Positions 20,245 through 30,199 of a stretch of DNA of 64,000 bases are shown here, piece by piece; the stretch's first letter is position 1; each line of letters opens with the position of its first letter. Below the pieces are notes generated by a model. That model worked only from the letters and a program-made list of their open reading frames with translations. It ran no database searches and had not been told where the DNA came from. The DNA is from Aureococcus anophagefferens (Eukaryota > Sar > Pelagophyceae > Pelagomonadales > Pelagomonadaceae). The DNA lies in assembly GCF_000186865.1 (NCBI RefSeq), contig NW_008705565.1, positions 1,165,083 to 1,229,082 of the forward strand, read 5' to 3'. A program made the translations under genes and the position numbers.

Positions 20245-20368
20245 TCGAGCGACGATGTCTTTACTTCTCCGCGCGACTTCGCGAGTGGCGAGAGCCGGGC
20301 GCGGCGGCGGCTACTCTAGAGAACGTCACGATCGAGCGACGGTGTCTTTACTTCTCCGCGCGACTTCG
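20245..20368. repeat. Two-copy 37-bp direct repeat in intergenic DNA
   Basis: A 37-bp unit at 20245-20281 (core GATGTCTTTACTTCTCCGCG) recurs at 20332-20368 with one mismatch, a period of 87 bp. It sits between the convergent ends of the Asp-rich protein gene and the HMG-box gene. Confidence 0.85.
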
Positions 20369-20455
20369 CTCGGGTCCGAGTCGGGAGCGGTATTCTTGGT
20401 GCTTGGCGAGGGAGGCGGCGGCGCGCCTTCGACCTCGCGCGCGGTGGTCGCGCGC

Positions 20456-20740
20456 CTACTTGGCCTTGTACTTGGCCATCGCCTTCTGGGCGCGGACCTT
20501 GTCCGCGTCGGCCAACTTCTGGTACGGCGCCTTCTCCTTGTCGGAGAGCTTGCCCCACTCAACACCGATCTTCTTCGCGACGTCGCCGATGGAGTCGCCG
20601 TCCTTCTTGAGCTTGGGCCGCATCGCGGAGCTGAAGAAGATGTAGGCGGAGGACGCGCCCTTGGGCTTGTTGGGGTCCTTCTTCGCCTTCTTGGCGGTCG
20701 GCTTCTTCGCGGCGGGCTTCTTCGTGGAGGGCTTGGCCAT
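20456..20740 (-). CDS. Single HMG-box protein (Nhp6/HMGB-like)
   Basis: 94 residues from the ATG at 20740. A Lys/Ala/Pro-rich tail (STKKPAAKKPTAKKAKKD) leads into one HMG box: PNKPKGASSAYIFFSSAMRP, GDVAKKIGVEWGKLSDKEK, APYQKLADADKVRAQKAMAK. Length and layout match the yeast Nhp6 type, small abundant nuclear proteins that bend DNA and help nucleosome remodelling. The box is complete, with the aromatic and basic positions that form the L-shaped fold. Confidence 0.93.
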   Translation of the reverse strand: MAKPSTKKPAAKKPTAKKAKKDPNKPKGASSAYIFFSSAMRPKLKKDGDSIGDVAKKIGVEWGKLSDKEKAPYQKLADADKVRAQKAMAKYKAK

Positions 20741-21518
20741 GTTTTTAATTAATATCTGCGAAGGGGTTGACACACGTGGGCAGGCGCGGGTTGGAAGGGG
20801 CGGAGCGGGCGGCCGAGCGGGCGGAGGGCGGAGGCCCGAGGCCCGCGGGATGGGAAGCGAGTGAACGCGCGGGCGCGGAAGAACCGATGGATATCGATAG
20901 AGTTCTCGCGCGAGCGCTCGCGTCGCGTCTACGGGGGTGGGCCCCGTCACCGGGTGGCCCGTCGGTCCCGACGGGACGAGGTCGCCCTCCGAACGCGACC
21001 CCGCCGCCCCAAGGGCCGGCGGGGGCGCGGACGGGAGGATCGCCTTCGCCGAAGCGAGTCGAAGGCGATCGAAGCAAACTTTACGACGGGCGATTTACGA
21101 ACTCCGAGGAGTCGACGATCATCGGAGGGGGTGTCGAGGGGGTCGAGGAGGGGGGTGGGAGGCATTTTGGGAGGGTAGGCGGGGCGGCGCGGGCGGCACT
21201 CACAACAGATGTCGGGTCGAGCGAATCAGGAACGTCGAGATCTCGCGAGAGCACCGAGACGGCAAGATCGGAGCTGTGCCGGGGCGCAGGTCGAGGCATC
21301 CACCCAGCAGGAGGGAATCCGCACCCATCCACTGCACACGCTGGATCCCCCGGACTTCTCCCAGACGGATTCCCGGGCGACCGGCCCACGCGCACGGAGA
21401 TTCAACCCCAACTTCAACATTCCTGTAACGTTGCACCCACTTACCTCCAAACACAGCCCGATTACTGAAAGATAATGGCGCCCACTCCACATTCGTGGTG
21501 AGGAGTACGCGCCAAACC
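20741..21518. other. Intergenic region, no gene recognised
   Basis: About 780 bp between divergent starts. It is G-rich on the plus strand near 20780-20960, with open frames of low-complexity Gly/Arg only. No RNA gene, repeat family or recognisable motif was seen. It presumably carries the promoters of the HMG-box gene and the kinase-region gene. Confidence 0.5.
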
Positions 21519-22674
21519 ATGGCCATGGACGTCCTCCCGGCCCAGCGGTGGGACGCCTTCAACTACTCGCGCTGGGACCGCTTCGGGGACGAGGAGAGCG
21601 CCGACGACGAGGCGTCGCTCCCGACGCAGCCCGGTCCGCCGGCCGCTCCCGAGGCCGCGGCGCGGCGGTCGCCAGCCGTCGCGGCGCGGGCGCCGCCGCG
21701 GCGAGCGCCGGCGGCGCCGCCGGTCGCTCCCGAGCCGCCGCGCGCCGCCGAGCCGGCCGAGGAGCCGCGCGCCGCCGAGCCGCCCCCCGCGGCGCCGGAG
21801 GTCCCCGCGGCCCGGGGCGCGCCCGAGGACGAGTCCGAGGCCGACGAGGCGGAGAAGACGGACGACGCGGACGACGCGGAGCACGCATCCCCCGAACCGG
21901 CGTCCCCGGCGACGCCGACGGGCGGCGACGTGCCGTTCTTCCAGCGCGCGCGGCGGCGGCGCCGGAGCCGGTCCACGGGCCCGGGCGTCCACGGCCTCCA
22001 GCGCTACAGCACGCCGCCGCGGGGCGCGCGGCCCCGCGGGAGCATCGAGCGCTACACGGCGCCGCGCGTGGGCTTCGTCGCCGCGCCGGGCCTGGACTAC
22101 AGCAAGTGGGCCGACTCGCAGTGGAACTCTGAGAGCGACGAGGAGCGCGAGCGCCTGCCGCCGCGGCGCCACAGCATGCCGACGAACAAGGCCAAGGCCC
22201 GCGCCGAGGTCGCGCGCCTCGCCGCGCGGAGCAGCCACCCGGACGCCGCGGCCGCGTTCCGGGCGCCGTCGCCCATCGACTACAGCCGCTGGGACAAGAT
22301 CGACGACGAGGACGACGAGGACGAGGACGGCCGGGCGACGGCGCCCGCCGAGGAGGCCGAAGGCGACGCGCGCGACGATTCGCCGCCCGCGGTCGCCGCC
22401 GCCGAGGAGGAGCGCGCCGCCGAGGAGGAGGAGGCGTCGTCGCCGCAACCGTCGTCGCCGCGACCGCCGTCGCCGCCGTCGCCGCCGCGGCGCGCCGACG
22501 AGCCCGGGGGCATCGACTACAGCCGCTGGGACAAGATCGCCGACGACGACGACGACGAGCCCGGGGCCCTCGCCGAGCCCGAAATCGACGACGCGAGCGA
22601 CGGCGACTCGACGCCGTCCGTCGACGTCGTCGAGGAGGAGCCGTCGTCGCCGCGACCGCCGTCGCCGCGACCGT
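21519..22674 (+). CDS. N-terminal part of a disordered protein with YSRWD motif repeats (runs into gap)
   Basis: The ATG at 21519 opens a frame that runs into the run of N at 22675. It encodes about 385 residues of Pro/Ala/Glu-rich, probably disordered sequence. A short motif is repeated at intervals: FNYSRWDRFGDEE, LDYSKWADSQWNSESDEE, IDYSRWDKIDDEDDE and IDYSRWDKIADDDDDE. Each is an aromatic-basic core followed by an acidic run, which looks like a repeated linear binding motif. The protein kinase domain beyond the gap is on the same strand and may belong to the same polypeptide, but this cannot be shown across the N run. Confidence 0.65.
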
Positions 22675-23228
22675 NNNNNNNNNNNNNNNNNNNNNNNNNN
22701 NNNNNNNNNNNNNNNNNNNNNNNNNNNNNNNNNNNNNNNNNNNNNNNNNNNNNNNNNNNNNNNNNNNNNNNNNNNNNNNNNNNNNNNNNNNNNNNNNNNN
22801 NNNNNNNNNNNNNNNNNNNNNNNNNNNNNNNNNNNNNNNNNNNNNNNNNNNNNNNNNNNNNNNNNNNNNNNNNNNNNNNNNNNNNNNNNNNNNNNNNNNN
22901 NNNNNNNNNNNNNNNNNNNNNNNNNNNNNNNNNNNNNNNNNNNNNNNNNNNNNNNNNNNNNNNNNNNNNNNNNNNNNNNNNNNNNNNNNNNNNNNNNNNN
23001 NNNNNNNNNNNNNNNNNNNNNNNNNNNNNNNNNNNNNNNNNNNNNNNNNNNNNNNNNNNNNNNNNNNNNNNNNNNNNNNNNNNNNNNNNNNNNNNNNNNN
23101 NNNNNNNNNNNNNNNNNNNNNNNNNNNNNNNNNNNNNNNNNNNNNNNNNNNNNNNNNNNNNNNNNNNNNNNNNNNNNNNNNNNNNNNNNNNNNNNNNNNN
23201 NNNNNNNNNNNNNNNNNNNNNNNNNNNN
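22675..23228. other. Assembly gap (554 N)
   Basis: All bases are N from 22675 to 23228. The sequence on the left edge is a CCGTCGTCGCCGCGACC-type repeat, so the gap probably reflects an unresolved low-complexity coding repeat. Its true length is unknown. Confidence 0.99.
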
Positions 23229-24637
23229 GCGCGCCCCGGGGCGTCGCGGCCGCGTTGGAGGCCCGGGCCGCGCGGCGCGCGCTCGCGTTCTGGGCCGCGC
23301 GCGCGGAGGCGTCCGCCGCCGCGACGCTCCGCCGCTGCGTCCGCCGCCGGCGCCGGCGCCACGCCGCCGCCGTGCCGCTCCAGGCGCGCGCGCGGACGCG
23401 GAGCGCGGAGTCGCGCGCGGCCGCGCTCCGCGCCGCGGCGGCGCGCCGCGCGGCCGCGGCCGGGGTTTTGGCGCTGGCCCTCCAGGCGCGGGCCCGGGGC
23501 CGCCGCGCGCGCGCCCGGCGCCGGCTCTGCCGCGCCGTCGCGTCGGGCATGCGCCACTGCCTCAACCGGCGGCGGCTCGTCGCGCGGCTCGGCGCAGTGG
23601 CGACGCTGGCCCACGCGTCGCCGGCCATCGCCTACCACCCGCGCGTGCGCATCGGCGGCGACGCCCAGGACGTCTTCCGCGGCGTCTTCTCGCCGCGCCT
23701 CGCCGCGCCGCCGAAGAAGGGGTCCGCGGCGTCGCTGCTGCGCGGCGCGGCGCGGTGGGCGTCGGGCTCGCTCGGCGGCTCCTGGGCCGCGCCGGACCTC
23801 GAGGGGATGGACGCCAGCGCGTCCGTGCCCTGCGCCGTGAAGAAGGTGCGGTTGAGCGAGCTCGGCGCGGGCCTCAACGAGCTCAAGTGTTTGTTGAAGT
23901 TGAAGCGGCACGCGAACGTCGTCCGCGTCTACGGCCAGGCCGAGGACGGCGACGAGTACTTGTACCTCGCCCTGGAGCTCTGCCACGGCACGCTCGACGG
24001 GTTGGCGAACATGGTGCGGCGGCGGAGCAGGGGGTGGCCCGCGCTCCGCGCGGACCTCGAAAAGCTCGACCTCGTCGACGTCTGCAAGCAGATGGCCGGC
24101 GGGCTCACGCACCTCCACGAGAACGGCATCATCCACCGCGACATCAAGCCGAGCAACATCTTGTGGGTCGCCCGGTCCGGCGCGCCCGTGATCAAGCTCG
24201 CGGATTTCGGCATCTCCAAGGCGCTCGACGCGCGGAACGGCCGCGACGAGTACACGGTCACGTCGAGCCACGCGGGCACCGTGGGCTACATGGCCCGCGA
24301 GTTCGTCAAATTGAAGTGGGACTCGGGCGTGCGGAAATCCGCGAAGATGACCGAGGCCCAGTACAAGGCCGGCGACGTCTTCGCGCTCGGCTGCTGCATG
24401 TACCACGTCATCACCGGCGGCCGCCACCCGTTCGGCGACTACCCCTACATGCTCGAGATGGCCATCATGCAGGGCGCGCCGCCGAGCCTCGACGCCATCC
24501 CGAAGATGGCCGGGCCCCACCGGGAGGTCCTCGCGAGGGCGCTCATCGAGGCCATGCTCGACCACGACGCGAGGAACCGGCCCGCGGCGCGCACGGTCCA
24601 GAACCACGCGTTCTTCTTCCAGCTGCCGGGGGACTAG
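23229..24637 (+). CDS. Ser/Thr protein kinase, IRE1-like kinase domain (5' end in gap)
   Basis: The frame is open from the gap edge to the stop at 24637, about 469 residues. The first 115 are an Ala/Arg helical stretch with degenerate IQ-like spacing (LQARARTRS, LQARARGRRARARRR). The kinase domain follows: CAVKKVRL (VAIK Lys), E in LNELKCLLKLKRHANVVRVY, LYLALELCHGTLDGL, HRDIKPSNIL (catalytic loop), LADFGISKALD (DFG), AGTVGYMAREF (activation loop end) and DVFALGCCMYHVITGGRHPF. The order and wording are closest to IRE1 kinases, but no KEN ribonuclease domain follows and the stop comes right after subdomain XI. Activity looks intact; partners are unknown. Confidence 0.88.
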
Positions 24638-24708
24638 GCGGCTTAACCGCGGCGACGCTCTCGGGGGTTGGATTCTACGCGCGCGGGTTTTGGAGACGTC
24701 GCCGGCGA

Positions 24709-25296
24709 TCAGCTGCCCCACATGGGCGAGAGGAGTACGCGACCATCGTCCCGACGACATACTGAAACGCCCTCGAAGAATGTATGATCCGACGGACCTT
24801 CACGGGTGTCCTTCTCGTTCTTTGCGATGGCATCGAACAGGTCGCCAACGGTAAACCACTTTCCGTTCGGCGCCGCGAACGGAGTGGCCCCGTACCAGCC
24901 GCTGATCATAATCTCGGGCTTGACCAGCGCGATGAGATGTTTGAGGTCATCCTCTTGCGGTCCGCCGATGGGCTGATGGGTGACATCATACACCGGATAG
25001 TCGTACCCGTCGATGGAGCACTCATCCACGACCCAGTACACGGGCGGGCCCGTCGATCCATACGAAGCGTCCGAGTCGTAGCCCTCGTCTCGCTCCCAAT
25101 GCCCGCGATAGAACATCGATGCGCTTATCGAATCGAACGTTTTCATGGAGAGACGCCCCGGAACCTTGTCTCCAGCCGCCCGAAAGGTTGACGACGTCGA
25201 TCGGGCGCCGAAGACCGTGGGTGCCTCCAGGAAATCGAGTACTTGCGTCATCACGTCCAAGCTGTCCAACACGAGCGACGCACGCTCGGAGGCCAT
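24709..25296 (-). CDS. F-box-like protein of unknown function
   Basis: 195 residues from the ATG at 25296. The N-terminus (VMTQVLDFLEAPTVFGARST, STFRAAG) resembles an F-box helix pair, the segment that binds Skp1 in SCF ubiquitin ligases. The rest has no recognised substrate-binding repeat; it includes YGSTGPPVYWVVDECSIDG and KPEIMISGWYGATPFAAPNG. The composition is closer to average GC than in its neighbours. The F-box assignment is by pattern only. Confidence 0.65.
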   Translation of the reverse strand: MASERASLVLDSLDVMTQVLDFLEAPTVFGARSTSSTFRAAGDKVPGRLSMKTFDSISASMFYRGHWERDEGYDSDASYGSTGPPVYWVVDECSIDGYDYPVYDVTHQPIGGPQEDDLKHLIALVKPEIMISGWYGATPFAAPNGKWFTVGDLFDAIAKNEKDTREGPSDHTFFEGVSVCRRDDGRVLLSPMWGS

Positions 25297-25503
25297 CTTG
25301 CGGGCGCGACGGCGGGACGAGTTCGCGAAACCGTTGCCACAAGAGGCACAGTCAAATAAATTTTTGCTAGGGCCTGCGGCGAACGTGCTGCCAGCAGCGC
25401 CTCCGCCGACTCAGCCGTGGTCGTCGAGGCCCAAATCGCCGAGTGCCCTTGAGAGGCAGAGGCCGCCCCCCGGACGTCTAGTTAGCCGCGCCGCGAATCC
25501 AGG

Positions 25504-26739
25504 TTACGCCGCCGCCGACCGCGCGGCCCCGAGCAATTCCGCGAGCGCCGCGGCCGCGTCGCCGTCGGATTTCACGGTCGCGTCGGCGTCGTCGTTTTCG
25601 AGGTCCAACGCCATGCGGCCGCCGAGGTCCGCGCCGACGAGGGTCCCGCGCGCCTCGAGGCGCCGCGACCGCTCGGCCTCGTCGCAGGCGACGCGCGCGA
25701 AGACGAGGCTCGGGCACGCGGCGGCGACGGCGCGGCGGTGCGCGCGCTTGAACATGGCCTGGGCGACGACGACGGGCCGCGCGCCGCGCTCCTCGGCGAG
25801 CGCGGCGCCGACCCGCTCCGCGACGACCGCGCTGAAGCGCTCGCGCTGCGCCGGCGTGAAGGACTCGCCGCGCTCGAGCGACGCGCGCATGTCGGCCGTG
25901 AGCCACGCGTCGCCCTCCTCGAAGCGGTAGCCGAAGTCGTCGCGGAGCTTGGCGCCGAGGTAGGACTTGCCCGCGCCGGGCGCGCCGTAGAGGAAGAGGT
26001 CCGGCCGCTTCGGGGCCGCGGCGGCCGCGGCGCGCGCGGCCTCGGCCTCGGCGGCCGCGGCGGCCTCGGCCTCGGCGGCCAGGCGCTCGGCCGCGGCCTG
26101 CGCGGCCTTGGCCTCGGCTTCCAGGCGCTCGACCTGGGCCTTGGCGGCCGCCAAGGCCTGCTGCTGCTGCGTCCGCTCGGCCGCGGCCTTGGCCGCGGCC
26201 GCCTTGGCCTCCGCTTCGATCCGTTCGGCCTCGGCTTTGGCGGCCGCCTCGGCCTCGACGCGCGCGGCCTCGAGGCGCGCGGCCTCGACGCGCGCGGCTT
26301 CGAGGCGCGCGGCCTCGAGGCGCTCGGCCTCGATGCGCGCGGCCGCGAGGCGCGCGGCCTCGACTCGCTCGGCCTCGATGCGCGCGGCCGCGCGCTCGGC
26401 CTCGAGGCGCTCGGCTTCGAGGCGCGCGGCCTCGAGGCGCTCGGCTTCGAGGCGCTCGGCCTCGAGGCGCGCGGCCTCGAGGCGCGCGGCCTCGCGGCGC
26501 TCGGCTGCGAGGCGCGCGGCTTCGCGGCGCTCGGCTTCGAGGCGCTCGGCCTCGGCTTTGGCCTTCGCGGCGGCCGTCCTGCTGTCAGCGTAGATCGCGT
26601 CGTAGCGCTTCCACCACGCCGGTGATCCGGGCGACGTCTCCGACGTTTCCTCCTCCCTCGCGACGCTTTCCTGGACCATTGCTCCGCGGACCCTCGGCCA
26701 ATCGTGTTTCGCCACAGAGGGTGCAACACTCATCACCAT
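25504..26739 (-). CDS. Coiled-coil protein with C-terminal P-loop kinase domain (gluconokinase-like)
   Basis: 411 residues from the ATG at 26739. Residues about 55-235 are a continuous helix built from short repeats of the type (R)[18 protein letters not shown], encoded by a near-tandem GC-rich DNA repeat. After it comes a P-loop domain: [18 protein letters not shown] (Walker A), then [20 protein letters not shown] and later [19 protein letters not shown]. Walker A followed by this spacing resembles gluconokinase/shikimate kinase-type small-molecule kinases. The substrate is unknown. The helical part could form a dimer rod. Its start is only 46 bp from the divergent glycosyltransferase gene. 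Confidence 0.78.
   Translation of the reverse strand: MVMSVAPSVAKHDWPRVRGAMVQESVAREEETSETSPGSPAWWKRYDAIYADSRTAAAKAKAEAERLEAERREAARLAAERREAARLEAARLEAERLEAERLEAARLEAERLEAERAAARIEAERVEAARLAAARIEAERLEAARLEAARVEAARLEAARVEAEAAAKAEAERIEAEAKAAAAKAAAERTQQQQALAAAKAQVERLEAEAKAAQAAAERLAAEAEAAAAAEAEAARAAAAAAPKRPDLFLYGAPGAGKSYLGAKLRDDFGYRFEEGDAWLTADMRASLERGESFTPAQRERFSAVVAERVGAALAEERGARPVVVAQAMFKRAHRRAVAAACPSLVFARVACDEAERSRRLEARGTLVGADLGGRMALDLENDDADATVKSDGDAAAALAELLGAARSAAA
26108..26593. repeat. Coding minisatellite encoding [10 protein letters not shown] heptads
   Basis: About 490 bp of imperfect tandem 15- to 18-bp units (plus-strand core GCGCTCGGCCTCGAGGCGCG) that code on the minus strand for the coiled-coil of the P-loop protein. 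Slippage in such an array would change rod length without breaking the frame. Confidence 0.8.
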
Positions 26740-26785
26740 TGCCAAAGAGCAGCCCCGATTCTCCGGAGGTGGCCTCTCTCATACG
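26740..26785. promoter_or_regulatory. 46-bp divergent promoter interval
   Basis: Only 46 bp separate the ATG at 26739 (minus) from the ATG at 26786 (plus). Any core promoters must overlap here or lie within the opposite 5' coding region. No TATA-like element was seen. Confidence 0.4.
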
Positions 26786-28674
26786 ATGGCCGAGCCCATG
26801 CGCGTGCTGCTGGTGGCCGACGAGCCCTTGGACGCGAAGGCGGACGGCTCGAAGCAGCGGTCGCTCATGGCGACGCTGCCCGCGGGTAAGGCCGTGAAGG
26901 CGAGCTCGCTGCTGAAAAAGTTCGCCGGCCACTTCGGCGTCGACCTCGCGGCGCTGGAGCTGCGCACGTCGCGGGGCGACGCGCTCGGCGCGCGCGACGT
27001 CGTGGAGCGCGACGGCGACGCGGCGCAGACCGTGCTCACCGTGGCGCGGCGCGCCGACGCGCCGCCCGTCGCGGCCGCCGCGCCCGCGGCCCCGGCGGCC
27101 CCGGCGGCCCCGGCGCCCGCGGCGCCCGCGGCGCCCGCGGCTCCCGCTCCGCCGCCGCCGCCGGAGGCACCGCCCGCGGCCCCCGCGCCCGCGGGCGCCG
27201 CCGCGCCGACGAAGAAGAAGAAGAAGCGGGAGAAGCCCTGCAAGGCCGCGCTCCAGCTCCACGGCGCGGAGAACGGCCGTCCCTGCAAGTGCAGCAGCGA
27301 CGCGTGCTGGGTCACGAAGCGCAAGGGCGGCGGCTTCCGCATCGTGCTCAAGGGCGGCGGCGGCGTCACGGCGGCGTCGCGCGCCAGGGTCGAGGAGCAG
27401 CGGCGGCGCGCGGCCGAGCGCCGCGCGGGCGTCCTCGTCTCCGTCATCTGCCCGACGACGCCCGAGCGCGCGCCGCTCCACCCGCTGCTCTACGCCTGCT
27501 TCCTCGCCCAGACCCACGCGCGGCGCGAGCTCGTCGTCTACGACACGGGCGCCGAGGGCACGCCGAGCCCCTACTGGCTCGACGTCTGCGCGAAGGACGG
27601 CCGCGTGACGTACCACCACGACGCCGCGTTCCACATGAACGTGGGCCACAAGCGCAACGTGCTCGTCGACCGCTGCAAAGGCGACGTCGTCGCCATGTTC
27701 GACGACGACAACTTCTACGCGCCGACGTTTATCGAGATCATGCTCCGCCACCTCCTCGACAGCGGCGCGCGCATGGTGAGCCTCTCCGGGTTCTACGGCT
27801 ACGCCACGGACGAGGCCATGGGTCACGCCGTCTGCACGCAGTGGGAGTACTACCGCAACGTCGGCGGCCGCGGCGAGACGCAGCTCTTCTGGAAGTCGGC
27901 CGACGACGTCGAGGGGCAGAAGCCGGGCGCCGCGCGGGTCCCGCTCTTCGACGCGGAGGTCACGTGGGGCGAGGAGGGCGTGCTCATCTCCGAGAGCCGG
28001 CCCCTGGGCTGGCACCGCGTCTGGGACGACGTGGGCATCTTCCTCCACGTCTACCACGGCCACAATTTTACGTTGGTCCACCCCAGGGCAGCACAAGAGA
28101 GCGAAATTCCCAACTTCAAAGGCTCATATCTCGGCCGTTTTCCACTCGTTTTGGCTGATTTTTGGACGAGCGATCATCTCTCGGAACGGCCTCGAAGCGT
28201 GGATGTGTTTTTCGTTACGCGCGCGCGCGGAACACTCACGTTGAAGCGACGTTGAATCACTCTCGTGCTGCCCAGGTCCACCCGGACGAGTTCAAGGAGG
28301 AGATCCGCGACGCCGACGGCGTCGCCTGGAAGCGCGCGGAGGCCGGCGTCGAGTGGCGGCCCGCGTCGCGCAAAGAGATCCCGAACCTCGAGCTCCTGCG
28401 CCTCTTCGACGACTGGCACGGCGCGCGGCGCGTCTTCGACGGCGTCTTCGCGACGCCCGTCGACCCCGAGGGCGAGCAGGCGCCCGACGACTGGTACGAC
28501 CTGCCGGACACGATGAAGGCGAACATCCACGTGCGGCCCCGGCGCGTCCGGCCCAGCGACGTCGCCGACCTCGAGAGCGACGGCGAGGACGAGTACGAGG
28601 CCATCGCCGCGCGCGAGAAGCGCGCGGCCGAGGCGTCCGAGGCCGCGCGGAAGAAGCGCGAGGGGACGGCGTAA
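26786..28674 (+). CDS. Family 2-type glycosyltransferase, split by an introner element
   Basis: Two exons, 26786-28075 and 28276-28674, give about 562 residues. The N-terminus carries a ubiquitin-like or PB1-like stretch, then Ala/Pro-rich and Lys-rich linkers and a Cys-containing patch (CKAALQLHGAENGRPCKCSS). The catalytic region has VSVICPTTPERAPLHPLLYA, AFHMNVGHKRNVLVDRCKGD and VVAMFDDDNFYAPTFIEIML: a GT-A fold with a D-D-D metal motif. It would transfer a nucleotide sugar to an unknown acceptor. The intron, 28076-28275, starts at the GT of an 8-bp target duplication and ends at the AG of the inserted element; removing it joins LVHP directly to DEFKEE. The C-terminal region is charged and helical. 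Confidence 0.85.
28084..28275 (+). mobile_element. Introner element, copy A (192 bp)
   Basis: A 192-bp insertion in the glycosyltransferase gene. It starts CAGGGCAGCACAAGAGAG and ends CTCTCGTGCTGCCCAG, imperfect terminal inverted repeats, and is flanked by the 8-bp target duplication GTCCACCC (28076-28083 and 28276-28283). The left duplication supplies the GT donor and the element's right end supplies the AG acceptor, so splicing restores one target copy. The body is shared with copies B and C. It encodes no transposase, so it must be mobilised in trans. Confidence 0.93.
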
Positions 28675-28765
28675 GCCTATGTAGAGCCAGTCGAGCGGCA
28701 CCCCCGAGCGTCGCACCGACCGCGCGACGCGACGCCCCGGCACGCAGAGACGACGAGCACGGCGC

Positions 28766-29872
28766 TTACATCATCTTGTTCGGGTCGAAGCTGTCGGACT
28801 TGGCGAGGGTGCCCGGCCGGAACCACTCGGCGAGGTCGAAGACGTCCTTCCAGGTGAGCTTCTCCGCGGCCGTGTCCGCCGCGGACGCGCCCGCCTGGGA
28901 GACGCCGTCGGCGGGGCACGCGTTGTCGATGGCGCAGAAGCCCTTGGGGTCGAGGCCGTTCTTCGCCGCGAGGGCGTCGACGGTGTTGCGCAGCTTCGCG
29001 TTGCCGGCGTAGTCGCCCTTGCCGCGCGTGTAGAGGAAGCCGCCCTCGTAGGGGCCCTGCTGCGTGTCGCCCTTGTACGCGACGAGCACGAAGGGGTTCG
29101 AGTTGTCGCCCTTGCCCAGGACGTACCACTGCTCGTGGAAGGTGAGGCCGTACATCTTGCCCTCGACGGTGAAGGACGCCTTGCCCTGGGGCCCGCGCTC
29201 CGCGACCATGCTCTCGGTGAACGCGTTCTGCCAGTAGCCGCCGCCGGGCTTGGGCACGCGGAACTCGATCTCGTTCTTCACGGCCGGCGCGTTCGCGGCT
29301 TTGAACGTGTTCGCCTGGCAGGGGAAGCAGTCGTACTTGGGGCTGTAGCCCAACACCTTCCACCACGTGCCCTCGAGGTCCTTGGCGTCGAAGCTGGCGA
29401 GGCGCGCGGGCGCGTCCGCGTAGAAGGCGCTCGTGTCCTGCTTGACGCCCGTCGTCACGCAGCTCTTCTCCTCGAGCGTGCAGCTCAGCCAGCCGTTGAG
29501 CTTCTCCGAGCCGAAGCGGCTGAAGCACCGCGTCGCGCACTCCTGCTCGCCCCGGCAGTTGCCGAGGCACGTCACGCCCTTGAGGCAGCTCGGGTTCGTG
29601 AAGCAGGCCTTGGACTGGTCGCCGCACTCGTCGAAGAAGCACTGGGGCCGCGCCTCCATCGTGCCGCCCTGCGCCGCGAACTCCTCGAAGCCCGCCGACG
29701 ACTCCTCCGCCATCGACGGCGCGGACAGCGACGTCGTCGCGAGGGCGAGGGCCAGCAGCTGCTGCGCGCCGCGCTTGAGGAGCGGCTTCGTTTGCGGCGC
29801 GCTCGGCGTCTTGAGCGCGCATGCCACGGCGATCGCGGCCAGCAGCAGTCGCCGCATTGATGCAGAGCCCAT
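28766..29872 (-). CDS. Violaxanthin de-epoxidase family protein (VDE-related)
   Basis: 368 residues from the ATG at 29872. A two-part presequence is visible: a hydrophobic signal (RRLLLAAIAVACALKTPSAP) and a second hydrophobic stretch ending APSMAEE, as expected for plastid import and then the thylakoid lumen. The Cys-rich domain (CFFDECGDQSKACFTNPSCL, CLGNCRGEQECATRCFSRFG) is followed by a lipocalin domain: LEGTWWKVLGYSPKYDCFPC, FHEQWYVLGKGDNSNP and GGFLYTRGKGDY. VDE enzymes convert epoxidised xanthophylls in photoprotection. The DCFPCQ wording looks closer to VDE-related/VDE-like paralogues than to VDE itself, so enzyme activity is uncertain. The C-terminal Glu-rich VDE tail is absent. Confidence 0.9.
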   Translation of the reverse strand: MGSASMRRLLLAAIAVACALKTPSAPQTKPLLKRGAQQLLALALATTSLSAPSMAEESSAGFEEFAAQGGTMEARPQCFFDECGDQSKACFTNPSCLKGVTCLGNCRGEQECATRCFSRFGSEKLNGWLSCTLEEKSCVTTGVKQDTSAFYADAPARLASFDAKDLEGTWWKVLGYSPKYDCFPCQANTFKAANAPAVKNEIEFRVPKPGGGYWQNAFTESMVAERGPQGKASFTVEGKMYGLTFHEQWYVLGKGDNSNPFVLVAYKGDTQQGPYEGGFLYTRGKGDYAGNAKLRNTVDALAAKNGLDPKGFCAIDNACPADGVSQAGASAADTAAEKLTWKDVFDLAEWFRPGTLAKSDSFDPNKMM

Positions 29873-30199
29873 CTTGCTCGATCCTGGCGCGCTCTTCAAT
29901 CGCTTGTTCAAGTTGCCTCAGCACCGCCGAACCGTCCGGCACTGGACGCCGTCGCAGCCGCATGCTTCTCGTCGTCGTCGTCGTCTCTCTGGACCCGTAG
30001 CGTGCGTCGAAGCAAGCGCGCGCGCGCTTCCTGGAGGAGCGCGTCTCGACTGCCATCGCGCGCGCACCGACGCCACCGAATTCCGCCCGCGCGCCGTCAC
30101 GCCGCGGCCCAGTCTGGAGCGCTCGTCTTAAAAACTTCCGGGCGCCCCGGGTCTCCTATACATGCGGGCTCGGCGCGCGGCGGCGGCTGCGGCGCGGCT

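Noticed and set aside
28162..28275. Extra C-terminal coding sequence within the introner copy A
   Set aside because: The apparent peptide (ERPRSVDVFF and ending LKRR) is the translated element and recurs with copy C; splicing removes it.
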